Positions 1-7,965 are shown, numbered from the stretch's first letter. The stretch is 12,950 nucleotides of DNA from an uncultured Bacillota bacterium (GCA_905204225.1 CAJKZK010000043.1:1-12950); one strand, 5' to 3'. The notes: generated by a model not told the origin, from the letters alone. Made by a program: numbers and translations.

Positions 1-11
1 TAAAAAAATGG

Positions 12-38
12 TTTAATTAATTCAATATATGTTATATA
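12..38 (+). promoter_or_regulatory. possible promoter of the 66-1874 lipoprotein gene
   Basis: A TATATA at 33-38 is preceded by TGT (30-32), which makes an extended -10 pattern. A weak -35-like TTTAAT lies at 12-17, but the spacer is only 15 bases. Start of transcription would fall near 45, just before the AAAGGAG at 51-57. The region is so A+T-rich that chance matches are likely. Confidence 0.35.
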
Positions 39-65
39 TATTGTTTTTATAAAGGAGAAGTGTGT

Positions 66-1874
66 ATGAAATTAAAAAATATGCCAATATTATTAATACC
101 TTTGTTATTATTATCAACTCTTGCAGCATGTGATGGAACAAGCGGTAATAGTGCTAGTAATGAAACAGTAGATAATATTGTTGTAAAAGCTATTGATGGT
201 GCAGTAGTTGGTGAGGTTATAGATTTAGCTGAAATGGTTACTATTGAAGGTGGTAATCAAGTTTTTGATTGTGAATTGTTAACAGAAGATACTGCTTCAA
301 TTGATGGTAAAAAAGTTACTATTTTAAGTGAAGGTAAAGTTGATATTTTAATAAAATCTGGTGATAAAGAAAGATCTGTATCTTTTAATGCTTATTCAAA
401 AGAAAAATATGCTTATAATAAATACACTAATAGTATTAATGATGAATTTTTTATTGGTGTAGTTGATAATTCTTCAACTGGTACTTATTTAACTAGTGAT
501 GGCTGGTTATTTGGCGAAAATTTTACAGTTTATAGTAATAAAGCATTAAATAATTCCGGATATGGATATGAAGGTCAATTGTTCCAAGGAACAAGTGTTT
601 ATACATTTAGTATGGATGATGCATTAGGTGAAAATTTTAAATTTGGACCTGGTGCAGTAAGTGGCCTTTTTTATAGTAAAAGCTCATTTACAATGTCTAC
701 AAACTTATTTACAACAGGTGAAAATGGAATTCTTGAAGGTGGAGCAAATGCAGCAGAAACAATGTTAAGTATGCTTGGATATAGATCTGATTTATTTGAA
801 TATTATATGCAATTATTAACTGAATATTATAAAGGTAATAATAAAGATGTAAATTTTGAATTCCAAACTAAAGGTGTTTCAGCAATGATGTATGATATGA
901 AAAATACATCTGGTGAAGTTGTTTCATCTTTCCCTGTATATAATTTATATTGTACATATACTGAAACTGTTTCTGGACAATCCGGTGTATTTACTTGGGG
1001 AACATATTATTTACGTTCTGAAAAAGAATATGTTAAAGAAAGTAATTTATATAAAACAGTTTCTAAAGAACTCGAAAACACTCCAGAAGGTGCTGTTCCA
1101 GAAAAATTTGATCAAAGACTTACATCAATTGCAAATAGCAAAAATTATACAATGACTGTTAAAAGTGGTTGGTATGATTCAACTGATTTGAATAAAGCTA
1201 AGCCAATTGAAACACCTAATTTAACTCTTGATGGTGGTACAACTATCTATGAAGAAATTCGTAGTAAATATATGGCTGAAACAGAAGAAAAAACATATGT
1301 TAATAATGAAGATGTTTTATATACAAAGAATGTTAAAATCAATAATGAAAATAAAACAGCATATGATCACTTTACTAAAGCTGATAATAAAATTACAAAA
1401 GTTACAAATTATACAGTAAGTAGAAATGAGTATACAATTGTTAATCCTACATCAACTCAAATTGATGGGACAACTTTATGGGATAAAGCACATGGATTGG
1501 TTGATTATTTAGCTGATGATAAGCTTGATACAAAAGCTACTCGTAATGTAATTTATTCTGAAGAATATGAAAAAGATACAAATGTAGATTATAATTATGT
1601 ATTTAATGGTGCAGGTGGCGGATTCTCTTATTTATTAAGTATATTATCAATGAGTTATTATACTGGCGCTACATGGACTGGATTGAATTTTGGATTAACA
1701 TATAATGATGGTAACACTTATTCAGTCTTTGAAGCATTAAATCTCAATGCATTTGTTTATATGACTGATGATACTACAAAAATTAATTTCAAATTTGGTT
1801 GGAATACTAATGAAGTTTATCATATAGTTATTGAATTTAGTAATGTTGGTACAACAGTAATTCCTGCTTTATAA
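66..1874 (+). CDS. large lipoprotein, unknown function
   Basis: A 602-residue exported lipoprotein that I do not recognise. The start is set at ATG 66 because AAAGGAG (51-57) sits 8 bases upstream; the in-frame GTG at 60 is too close to it. Residues 1-22 form a type II signal peptide: basic N-terminus, a Leu/Ile-rich core and the lipobox L-A-A-C with Cys22 as the predicted lipidation site. A Ser/Asn-rich linker follows. Residues of about 35-105 read like a small beta-sandwich (Ig-like) module. The rest is rich in Tyr, Thr, Asn, Gly and Ser with few charges, typical of an extracellular, mostly beta, surface protein. It lacks the recognisable motifs of ABC solute-binding proteins or proteases. 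It stands alone between its own promoter candidate and a strong terminator. Exported lipoprotein: confident; role: unknown. Confidence 0.9.
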   Translation: MKLKNMPILLIPLLLLSTLAACDGTSGNSASNETVDNIVVKAIDGAVVGEVIDLAEMVTIEGGNQVFDCELLTEDTASIDGKKVTILSEGKVDILIKSGDKERSVSFNAYSKEKYAYNKYTNSINDEFFIGVVDNSSTGTYLTSDGWLFGENFTVYSNKALNNSGYGYEGQLFQGTSVYTFSMDDALGENFKFGPGAVSGLFYSKSSFTMSTNLFTTGENGILEGGANAAETMLSMLGYRSDLFEYYMQLLTEYYKGNNKDVNFEFQTKGVSAMMYDMKNTSGEVVSSFPVYNLYCTYTETVSGQSGVFTWGTYYLRSEKEYVKESNLYKTVSKELENTPEGAVPEKFDQRLTSIANSKNYTMTVKSGWYDSTDLNKAKPIETPNLTLDGGTTIYEEIRSKYMAETEEKTYVNNEDVLYTKNVKINNENKTAYDHFTKADNKITKVTNYTVSRNEYTIVNPTSTQIDGTTLWDKAHGLVDYLADDKLDTKATRNVIYSEEYEKDTNVDYNYVFNGAGGGFSYLLSILSMSYYTGATWTGLNFGLTYNDGNTYSVFEALNLNAFVYMTDDTTKINFKFGWNTNEVYHIVIEFSNVGTTVIPAL

Positions 1875-1889
1875 AATTATATTGATACT

Positions 1890-1914
1890 AAACCTCTCTA
1901 TCAGAGAGGTTTTT
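1890..1914 (+). terminator. Rho-independent terminator of the lipoprotein gene
   Basis: A perfect 10-bp stem, AAACCTCTCT (1890-1899) with AGAGAGGTTT (1903-1912), has a 3-base loop (ATC) and continues into T's up to 1914. It lies 16 bases after the stop codon. Confidence 0.88.
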
Positions 1915-1925
1915 AATTGGATTAA

Positions 1926-1956
1926 AATAAAAAAACGAACAAATAATTGTTCGTTT
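1926..1956 (-). terminator. Rho-independent terminator of tRNA-Val
   Basis: A 10-bp inverted repeat (1933-1942 with 1947-1956, loop ATAA) reads on the minus strand as a hairpin followed by a T-tract (A's 1929-1932 on the plus strand). It sits 11 bases beyond the tRNA 3' end, back to back with the lipoprotein gene's terminator. Confidence 0.82.
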
Positions 1957-1967
1957 ATAAATACTAA

Positions 1968-2043
1968 TGGTGGGCACTGAGGGGTTCGAACCCCCGACCT
2001 TCTGTACGTCAAACAGATGCTCTCCCAGCTGAGCTAAATGCCC
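1968..2043 (-). tRNA. tRNA-Val (anticodon GAC)
   Basis: A 76-nt cloverleaf on the minus strand. The acceptor stem is GGGCATT with AGTGCCC (one T-G wobble), followed by discriminator A and an encoded CCA (plus-strand TGG at 1968-1970). The D-arm is GCTC/GAGC. The anticodon stem TCTGT/ACAGA encloses loop TTGACGT. The variable loop has 5 nt, and the T-arm carries TTCGAAC. Anticodon GAC (plus strand 2008-2010) reads the valine codons GUC and GUU. Position 37 is G, where A is more usual in valine tRNAs. It is a single tRNA, not part of a cluster, with its own promoter and terminator. Confidence 0.95.
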
Positions 2044-2055
2044 TTAGCAATTAAA

Positions 2056-2084
2056 ATAATATTAAATTATAATTTCTTTGTCAA
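2056..2084 (-). promoter_or_regulatory. strong sigma-A-type promoter of tRNA-Val
   Basis: On the minus strand, TTGACA (plus 2079-2084) and TATTAT (plus 2056-2061) are separated by exactly 17 bases. Predicted transcription start is near 2049, about 6 bases before the mature tRNA 5' end at 2043. Confidence 0.82.
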
Positions 2085-2108
2085 CAAATATTTAACATTT
2101 ATTGAATA

Positions 2109-2117
2109 TGTTATAAT
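2109..2117 (+). promoter_or_regulatory. extended -10 promoter of the CCA/M19 fusion gene
   Basis: TGTTATAAT at 2109-2117 is a perfect extended -10 element. No good -35 is seen at the usual distance, as is common for extended -10 promoters. Transcription would start at about 2124-2125, on the ATG itself, and no Shine-Dalgarno sequence lies before the ATG. The mRNA is therefore predicted to be leaderless or nearly so. Confidence 0.6.
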
Positions 2118-2124
2118 AGATAAT

Positions 2125-3720
2125 ATGAAAAATGAAATTCTTGAAAAAATTAATATTAAATTAGAACCTATTAATAAAAAGGCTTATATTGTAGGTGGAG
2201 CAGTTAGAGATTATTTGTTAAACAAAAAAATAAATGATATTGATTTTGTTACCAATGCTTTAATAAGTGATTTAAAAACTTTTTTTGATGGAGATTTCTC
2301 TTTTGAAAAATTAGGATTTTGTAAAATATTAGTTAATAATAAATATTATGATATTTCTACTTTAAGAAAAGAAATATATTTAAATAATTTTAGACATCCA
2401 GAAAAAATAATTTTTATCGATTCTCTTGAAGAAGATAGTAAAAGAAGAGATTTTACAATTAATAGTTTATATATGGACAATTTTAAAATTTATGATTTTC
2501 ATAATGGCATAAAGGATTTAAATGATAAAATAATTAGAATGATTGGTAATATTGATCAAAGAATAAAAGAAGATCCTCTAAGAATGTTAAGGGCAATAAG
2601 ATTTAAATTACAATTAAATTTTACAATAGAAAAAGAATTAGATGATTTTATAAAAACTCATCTATATTTGTTAAAAGAGATATCTCGTTATCAAATTAAT
2701 AAAGAAATTGATAAAATGAAAAATATATCAAAAGTAAAATTTAATGATATATGTAGTGAATATAAATTAAACGAATATATAATAATTGAAGATTATAAAA
2801 GAAAATATAATATTATTGATTTACATTGCGATACAATAACATCTTTATATAAACAAAATAAAAGCTTATTTAGAAACGATTTACATCTTGATGTACAAAA
2901 ACTTATTAAAGGGCAATATCTTCTTCAATGCTTTGCTATATTCTTAAATAAAGGGGAGACAATCAAAGATTTTAATTTATATTATAAATTTTATAATCAA
3001 CAATTAGAATTAAACAAAATTTATTTAGAAAAAGTATTAACTTATAACGATATTTTAAAAATAAAAAGTAACAATAAAATAGGAGCAATGTTAACTCTTG
3101 AAAATGGTGAAATAATTACTACTTTAGAAACTATAGATTATTTATATTCTTTAGGGGTTAGAATGATAACATTAACTTGGAATTATTCAAATTTAATATC
3201 TTCATCTAATAAAGATGAAAATAAAGGCTTAACTGATTTTGGAAAAAAAGTAATCAGAAAAATGAATGAATTAGGAATAATTATTGATGTATCTCATCTT
3301 TCAGATAAAGGTTTTTATGATGTAATAGAAATATCTAAATATCCAATAGTTGCTAGTCATTCAAATTGTCGATATATTTGTGATAATAAAAGAAATTTAA
3401 CAGATGAAATGATATTGACATTACATAAAAATGGTGGAGTAATGGGAATGAATTATTATAAAGATTTTCTTACTAATCAAAATATAGACACAATTCAAGA
3501 TATAGTAAATCATATAAAGCATATAAAAGAATTAGGCTGTATAGATAATATTGCTTTAGGTAGTGATTTTGATGGTATTGAAACACCTAATGAATTATCA
3601 AGTTGCGATAAAATGAATTTATTATATGAATGTTTAATAAAAAATGATTTTAAAGAAAATGAAATAGAAAAAATATTTCATAAAAATATTATGCGGGTAT
3701 TTAAAAAAGTCTTGAAATAA
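2125..3720 (+). CDS. cca: fusion: CCA-adding enzyme catalytic half + M19 membrane dipeptidase
   Basis: A 531-residue two-domain protein. Residues 1 to about 225 are the head and neck of a class II tRNA nucleotidyltransferase (adds the tRNA 3' CCA): motif A GGAVRD (24-29) with metal-binding Asp38 and Asp40, motif B RRDFTINSLYMD (107-118), motif D with Glu149, Asp150, Arg153 and Arg156, and a motif E-like ISRYQINKE (186-194). The body and tail found in enzymes of about 400 residues are missing. From about residue 228 a full M19 zinc dipeptidase follows: HCD (234-236), bridging Glu326, His391 in DVSHLSD, His412 in ASHSN, and Asp481 in GSDFDG. All expected metal ligands are present and the domain is of normal length (about 304). 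The start at 2125 fits the family's N-terminus; the open frame further upstream runs through the tRNA. No ATG, GTG or TTG start is visible at the junction, so separate translation of the dipeptidase looks unlikely. There is no signal peptide, hence probably cytosolic. In Bacillus cca also lies near dnaD. Confidence 0.88.
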   Translation: MKNEILEKINIKLEPINKKAYIVGGAVRDYLLNKKINDIDFVTNALISDLKTFFDGDFSFEKLGFCKILVNNKYYDISTLRKEIYLNNFRHPEKIIFIDSLEEDSKRRDFTINSLYMDNFKIYDFHNGIKDLNDKIIRMIGNIDQRIKEDPLRMLRAIRFKLQLNFTIEKELDDFIKTHLYLLKEISRYQINKEIDKMKNISKVKFNDICSEYKLNEYIIIEDYKRKYNIIDLHCDTITSLYKQNKSLFRNDLHLDVQKLIKGQYLLQCFAIFLNKGETIKDFNLYYKFYNQQLELNKIYLEKVLTYNDILKIKSNNKIGAMLTLENGEIITTLETIDYLYSLGVRMITLTWNYSNLISSSNKDENKGLTDFGKKVIRKMNELGIIIDVSHLSDKGFYDVIEISKYPIVASHSNCRYICDNKRNLTDEMILTLHKNGGVMGMNYYKDFLTNQNIDTIQDIVNHIKHIKELGCIDNIALGSDFDGIETPNELSSCDKMNLLYECLIKNDFKENEIEKIFHKNIMRVFKKVLK

Positions 3721-3726
3721 GAGATT

Positions 3727-3741
3727 TAGTTTGCAAAACTA
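3727..3741. repeat. small perfect dyad between fusion gene and dnaD
   Basis: TAGTTT (3727-3732) and AAACTA (3736-3741) form an inverted repeat around GCA, 6 bases after the stop of the preceding gene. It is not followed by T's, so it is not a typical terminator. It may be an operator or chance. Confidence 0.35.
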
Positions 3742-3762
3742 TAAAAAGAAAGAAGTTAAAAT

Positions 3763-4425
3763 ATGGATTTAATAAGATTTAGTGATATAGATTATAGAAA
3801 TATCTTAATACAAAATTATAAAGAACTAGGATTAAGTGAAAAAGAATTAGTAGTTTTATTATTAATTGATTCATCTAGTAAAGATAAAAAATCATTATTC
3901 AGTGGAGAATTATTATCTTTAAAAATGAATTATAATGATAAAGAAATTGATGAATTAATTGTTTCATTAATGAATAAAGGTTTTTTAAGTTATATTCAAT
4001 GTGGTGATATTTTAGTTACATCATGTGAAAATACTTATAAAAAAATAATTGAATTATTTACAAAAAAAGTTTGTTCAGATCAAAATGATTTAACAAAAGT
4101 TTATACTCAAGAAGCATTTGGAGAAATAACAAAATTATTAGAAGAAAATATGAAAAGATCTTTATCTCCTTTAGAAATAGATATGATTAGTGAATGGTTT
4201 AATGAAGATGTGGATAAAAATGTTATTATTAATTCAATTAATGAATGCATCATGAAACATAATAAGGTTACTGTTAAAATGGTTGATAAATTAATTATAA
4301 AAAATTTAACTCATACTGATAGAATGGAAGAAGGCTTTTCTACTGTTGATGAAAAGACAAAAAAAGATATTAAAAAAGCTATGGATATAGCGTCTTATGA
4401 TTGGGTCAACCGTGATGACAAATAA
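3763..4425 (+). CDS. dnaD: DnaD, replication initiation/restart protein
   Basis: DnaD helps load the replicative helicase at oriC and at restart sites together with DnaB and DnaI in Firmicutes (family knowledge). The protein has 220 residues, close to the usual 200-230. Residues 1 to about 100 fit the winged-helix DDBH1 region (regular helices ending in a beta turn near GFLSYIQCGDILV, 73-85). Residues of about 113-185 fit the DDBH2/DnaB_2 domain, with its hallmark helix LSPLEIDMISEWF (134-146) and conserved Trp145. The tail carries YDWV (212-215). A weak AGAAAGAAG precedes the ATG. It overlaps nth by 11 bases, so the two are cotranscribed. The dnaD-nth pair facing ponA-recU is the arrangement known from Bacillus. 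Whether transcription also reads in from the fusion gene 42 bases upstream is not clear. Confidence 0.9.
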   Translation: MDLIRFSDIDYRNILIQNYKELGLSEKELVVLLLIDSSSKDKKSLFSGELLSLKMNYNDKEIDELIVSLMNKGFLSYIQCGDILVTSCENTYKKIIELFTKKVCSDQNDLTKVYTQEAFGEITKLLEENMKRSLSPLEIDMISEWFNEDVDKNVIINSINECIMKHNKVTVKMVDKLIIKNLTHTDRMEEGFSTVDEKTKKDIKKAMDIASYDWVNRDDK

Positions 4426-5056
4426 GCAAAAAGCAGAAATAATAGTTAATTATTTTAACGAAATATTACCTACTGCCAGTTGTGAATTGAATTACACTAC
4501 TGATTATGGACTATTAATAAGTGTAGTTTTATCTGCTCAAACAACAGATAAATCAGTTAATAAAGTGACACCTATTTTATTTAATAAATTTCCAACTTTA
4601 GAAGATTTAGCTAAAGCTGATATTAAAGATGTTGAATTATGTATTAAACAAATTGGCTTATATCATGCAAAAGCTAAAAATATAAAATTGATAGCTATTG
4701 ATTTAATAAAAAAATTTAATGGAAAAGTGCCAAATAATAAAAAAGATTTAATGTCATTACCAGGAGTGGGGAATAAAACTGCTAATGTAGTTTTATGTGA
4801 ATTATTTCATCAAAATGAATTCCCTGTTGATACTCATGTTCATAGATTAGCTAAAAGATTAAAAATTGATAAAGAAGAAGATAATGTAGAAACAACTGAA
4901 AATAAATTAAGAAAATTTTTTAAAGGATATGATTATATTTTATTACATCATCAATTTATTCATTTTGGTAGATATACATGTTTAGCAAGATCACCTCATT
5001 GTGAAAATTGTAAATTATCTTTAATATGTAGAGAATTTAATAAGAATAAAAAGTAA
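4415..5056 (+). CDS. nth: endonuclease III, DNA glycosylase/AP lyase
   Basis: Nth removes oxidised pyrimidines and nicks the abasic site by beta-elimination (base excision repair). From ATG 4415 the protein has 213 residues. The helix-hairpin-helix LPGVGNKTANVV (115-126) carries catalytic Lys121, and VDTHVHR (138-144) carries catalytic Asp139. The C-terminal iron-sulfur loop is complete as C-x6-C-x2-C-x5-C (Cys189, 196, 199, 205). The start is uncertain: in-frame ATG 4397 and GTG 4412 are possible, but homologous N-termini begin near 4415. No Shine-Dalgarno is visible at any of these, so translation is probably coupled to dnaD, whose stop is at 4423-4425. The 3' end overlaps the convergent ponA by 20 bases and no terminator is seen. 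The ypoC gene found after nth in Bacillus is absent. Confidence 0.94.
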   Translation: MTNKQKAEIIVNYFNEILPTASCELNYTTDYGLLISVVLSAQTTDKSVNKVTPILFNKFPTLEDLAKADIKDVELCIKQIGLYHAKAKNIKLIAIDLIKKFNGKVPNNKKDLMSLPGVGNKTANVVLCELFHQNEFPVDTHVHRLAKRLKIDKEEDNVETTENKLRKFFKGYDYILLHHQFIHFGRYTCLARSPHCENCKLSLICREFNKNKK

Positions 5057-7349
5057 AACTTTCACCTGTTATTTTATTATTATTTTCATAAGTTTCCACA
5101 ATATTTATTTTAAATCTATCATTATGTTTTTTGATTAAAAAATGATTAGAAGATATTTGATAAGTATCTAAATTGTTTTCATCTTCATATGTAATTAAAA
5201 ATATTCTTTTACCAAAAATATTTTTATATAATTTATCATCAATAAGTTCATTATCAACATCTATTTGTAAATTATCTTCATAAGAAATGATATTAACATT
5301 TTCTATTTTTTTAAATTCTGGTAAAGGCATAATTTGTTTTGGTTCATATCCTTTTTTAAAAGATGCAGTAACAATATAATTATTTGGTATTAATTCATTT
5401 GGTAAATACATTTCTGGAACGTTTTTGACAATGTTTATTTGTGAAATATTATCACATTTATTAAAATTAATATTTTTTAATTCTAATTTATTTAAAACAT
5501 TTCTAAAAATATCTTTAACAATTAATCGACGAGAATCATTTTTACCAAAATATGTTTTTTGATTAATTAAAGGTTCATCAAAGCCAGTCCAACATGCAAT
5601 AGTGTAATTTTTAGAATAACCTACAAACCAACTATCTCTATCAGCATATTGAGGATAATTATATTTTTTTATAATTATATTATCATATGCATTTGTGCCA
5701 GTTTTACCTCCTATGATTATATTGTTAGGACGACTATAATTAATGTTATAATAATTATAATCCATGATTTTTTGTAAAGTAGAATTCATAATAAAAGCAG
5801 TCTCTTTTGATAATATTTGCTTAGAATTAGCATCTCGAGAATAAATAATTTTATTAGTATTTAATTCTTTAATACATTTAATGGTAGTAGCTTTTTTAAA
5901 TATACCATCATTAGGGAAAAGACTATAAGCATTTGCTAATAAATAAGGAGATAAACCATATTTCATACCTCCCAAAGCATAAGGCATTGTAAAAGGCCCT
6001 TCATCCATAAGATTTATATTTTTAAGATAATCTATACATGCATCTTGCCCAATTTTGTTAATAACATTTTCTAAAGTATATAAAGTTGAAGTATTTCTTG
6101 AATATCCAATTGCATCTATTAAAGGAATAGTTCCTAAATATTTTTTATCAGCATTATGAACAGTTATATTACTATTTTTATAAGTATATGGTTTATCTTC
6201 GATTAAAGAATATTCATTATAATTTAGATATTCTATAGCTAATGCATAAGTAAAAATAGGTTTCATAGTGGAAGCTGGTTGTCTTTTCATATTATAAGCA
6301 CGATTATATAGCATCACTCCATTATAATTTCTTCCTCCAATAACTCCTATAACTGAAGAATTATTATTATCAATAATACAACTTGCAATTTGTTGATAAT
6401 CATCATTAAATTTAAAAATGTTACCCTTTTGTATTTCGTCTAAATAAGATTGTAAAGAAGTATCTAAATAGGTTTCTATTTTTAAAGGAGTAGAGAATGG
6501 GTTTAATGAAGTTAATTCTTCTACTTCTTGATAAACTATATCTAAATAAGCTTGATATTGATAATTAATATCAAAATTATTATTTTGTTTTTTTATTATT
6601 TCTTTAGTAATTATTTTTTTTATAGAATAATTATATTCTTCTTCTGTAATATAATTGTTATTTTTCATGGTTAATAAAACTAAATTTTTTCTTTCTTCAC
6701 ATCTAGATGCATGTTTATATGGGTTATAATAAGTTGGAGATTTAACTAAACCTACTAATAAAGCACATTCTGGAAGTGATAATGAACTTACATCTTTAGC
6801 AAAATATTTTTTACTAGCGTAATATATCCCTGGATACATACCATCAAAATAAATTGAATTAAAATAAAATTCTAATATTTCTTCTTTGGTCATGTTTTGC
6901 TCAATAATATGGGCTAAATATGCTTCTTGTATTTTTCTTTTTAAAGTTTTTTCATTATTTAAAACTAAATTTTTAACTAATTGTTGAGTTAAAGTAGAAC
7001 CACCTTGAGTAGAAGATGAAAAAATATTATTAATTAATGATTTAATGATTCTTTTATAATTTAATCCATCATGATAAAAAAATTCATTATCTTCAATACT
7101 TATTAAAGCGTTAATTAATATTTGAGGTAATTCATTATATTTAATTTGTTTTGTTTTATTTTCACCTAAACTTTCAATTAATTTATCATTTGAGTCATAT
7201 ATTTTAGAATATTGTTTTTCAATTACTTGTTTTATTTCTGGAGTTGGTAAATTTGTAATAGAAATATAACAATATAAAGATAATGAAAGACTAGAAATTA
7301 AAAATAAACAAATAAAAATAAAAAATAATTTATTGAGAAATTTTTTCAT
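5037..7349 (-). CDS. ponA: class A penicillin-binding protein (PBP1), bifunctional
   Basis: A 770-residue membrane-anchored enzyme that polymerises lipid II (glycosyltransferase) and cross-links the peptides (transpeptidase). Residues 5-31 form one N-terminal membrane anchor after a basic start, with the rest outside. The GT51 domain (about 45-225) has EDNEFFYHDG (86-95, catalytic Glu86), QGGSTLTQQLVKN (115-127), RKIQEA (138-143) and ILEFYFN (158-164, with Glu160). The transpeptidase domain (about 320-620) has S-T-M-K (Ser360, Lys363), S-R-N (417-419) and K-T-G-T (549-552), so both activities look intact. A C-terminal extension (about 640-770) has no recognised domain. The start overlaps the end of recU by 20 bases and has an AAGG 9 bases upstream inside recU, so it is translated from the recU transcript. 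This recU-ponA pairing is conserved in Bacilli. The gene has no visible terminator and ends inside nth. Confidence 0.96.
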   Translation of the reverse strand: MKKFLNKLFFIFICLFLISSLSLSLYCYISITNLPTPEIKQVIEKQYSKIYDSNDKLIESLGENKTKQIKYNELPQILINALISIEDNEFFYHDGLNYKRIIKSLINNIFSSSTQGGSTLTQQLVKNLVLNNEKTLKRKIQEAYLAHIIEQNMTKEEILEFYFNSIYFDGMYPGIYYASKKYFAKDVSSLSLPECALLVGLVKSPTYYNPYKHASRCEERKNLVLLTMKNNNYITEEEYNYSIKKIITKEIIKKQNNNFDINYQYQAYLDIVYQEVEELTSLNPFSTPLKIETYLDTSLQSYLDEIQKGNIFKFNDDYQQIASCIIDNNNSSVIGVIGGRNYNGVMLYNRAYNMKRQPASTMKPIFTYALAIEYLNYNEYSLIEDKPYTYKNSNITVHNADKKYLGTIPLIDAIGYSRNTSTLYTLENVINKIGQDACIDYLKNINLMDEGPFTMPYALGGMKYGLSPYLLANAYSLFPNDGIFKKATTIKCIKELNTNKIIYSRDANSKQILSKETAFIMNSTLQKIMDYNYYNINYSRPNNIIIGGKTGTNAYDNIIIKKYNYPQYADRDSWFVGYSKNYTIACWTGFDEPLINQKTYFGKNDSRRLIVKDIFRNVLNKLELKNINFNKCDNISQINIVKNVPEMYLPNELIPNNYIVTASFKKGYEPKQIMPLPEFKKIENVNIISYEDNLQIDVDNELIDDKLYKNIFGKRIFLITYEDENNLDTYQISSNHFLIKKHNDRFKINIVETYENNNKITGESFTFYSY

Positions 7350-7914
7350 TAAAATAGACCTTATCTACTGCATCTAAATAATTTAGACGAGGTATAAAGC
7401 CTTGTTCAACGAGTGTACCATTTTTCCTAATGTCATCAATAGTTATTGATCTACGTGTACCAAAAAATTTATCAATAATAATAGTAGCATCAACTAAATA
7501 AACTTCTTGTAATGATATAAAATATATCAAGAAAAATGCAATTCCTCCATGATAAATAACTTTCTTTAAATGCTCAATTTGATGAGTAGCAATATTATGG
7601 AAAGATAAAGCCGTTGTTGATTTAGTTTCTTTACATTCAAAATCGATATATTTTCCTTTGTAAACGCCATTGTAGTCAGCAGTTGATTGCTTTTCAAAAT
7701 ATGCTTCTTTGATTTTGCAATGGTCTTGATAATCAACTTTAACAATGTGTATCGGTGTAGGTCTTTTGGTAATTATCGCTCTTTTTTGTTCATCATAAAA
7801 TAAATTAGAAGAATTAACTGCTTTTTCAAAATCCATACCACGATTAGCAAATTGAATTGGTTTTTCTTCAATTATTTCATTTTGATTAACTTTCATTCTA
7901 TTTGGATAATTCAT
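7330..7914 (-). CDS. recU: RecU, Holliday junction resolvase
   Basis: RecU is the Firmicute enzyme that binds and cuts four-way DNA junctions in recombination and helps chromosome segregation. The 194-residue protein shows the family's conserved blocks: NRGMDFE (24-30), KRPTPIHIVKVDY (50-62) and STADYNGVYKGKYIDFECKE (77-96). Asp80, Glu93 and Lys95 match the known catalytic Asp88, Glu101 and Lys103 of the B. subtilis enzyme in spacing. A clear AAGGAG (plus strand 7921-7926) lies 6 bases before the ATG. It heads the recU-ponA operon. The 51-base gap from the upstream exonuclease shows neither a terminator nor a convincing promoter, so read-through from that gene is possible. Confidence 0.96.
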   Translation of the reverse strand: MNYPNRMKVNQNEIIEEKPIQFANRGMDFEKAVNSSNLFYDEQKRAIITKRPTPIHIVKVDYQDHCKIKEAYFEKQSTADYNGVYKGKYIDFECKETKSTTALSFHNIATHQIEHLKKVIYHGGIAFFLIYFISLQEVYLVDATIIIDKFFGTRRSITIDDIRKNGTLVEQGFIPRLNYLDAVDKVYFNEKISQ

Positions 7915-7965
7915 ATTCTACTCCTTAAACAAGGCTAAAGTTATTTTTCACTATATTTAATAATT

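Noticed and set aside
60..65. GTG at 60 as start of the large lipoprotein
   Set aside because: It overlaps the ribosome binding region; ATG 66 has correct spacing and gives a normal signal peptide.
913..1419. Two short open frames inside the large lipoprotein gene (913-1155 and 1228-1419)
   Set aside because: They are Lys/Ile-rich shadow frames of the lipoprotein gene with no start signals of their own.
2038..2124. An upstream extension of the fusion gene's reading frame
   Set aside because: It starts inside the tRNA-Val gene, crosses both promoters, and has no family similarity; ATG 2125 fits the CCA-enzyme N-terminus.
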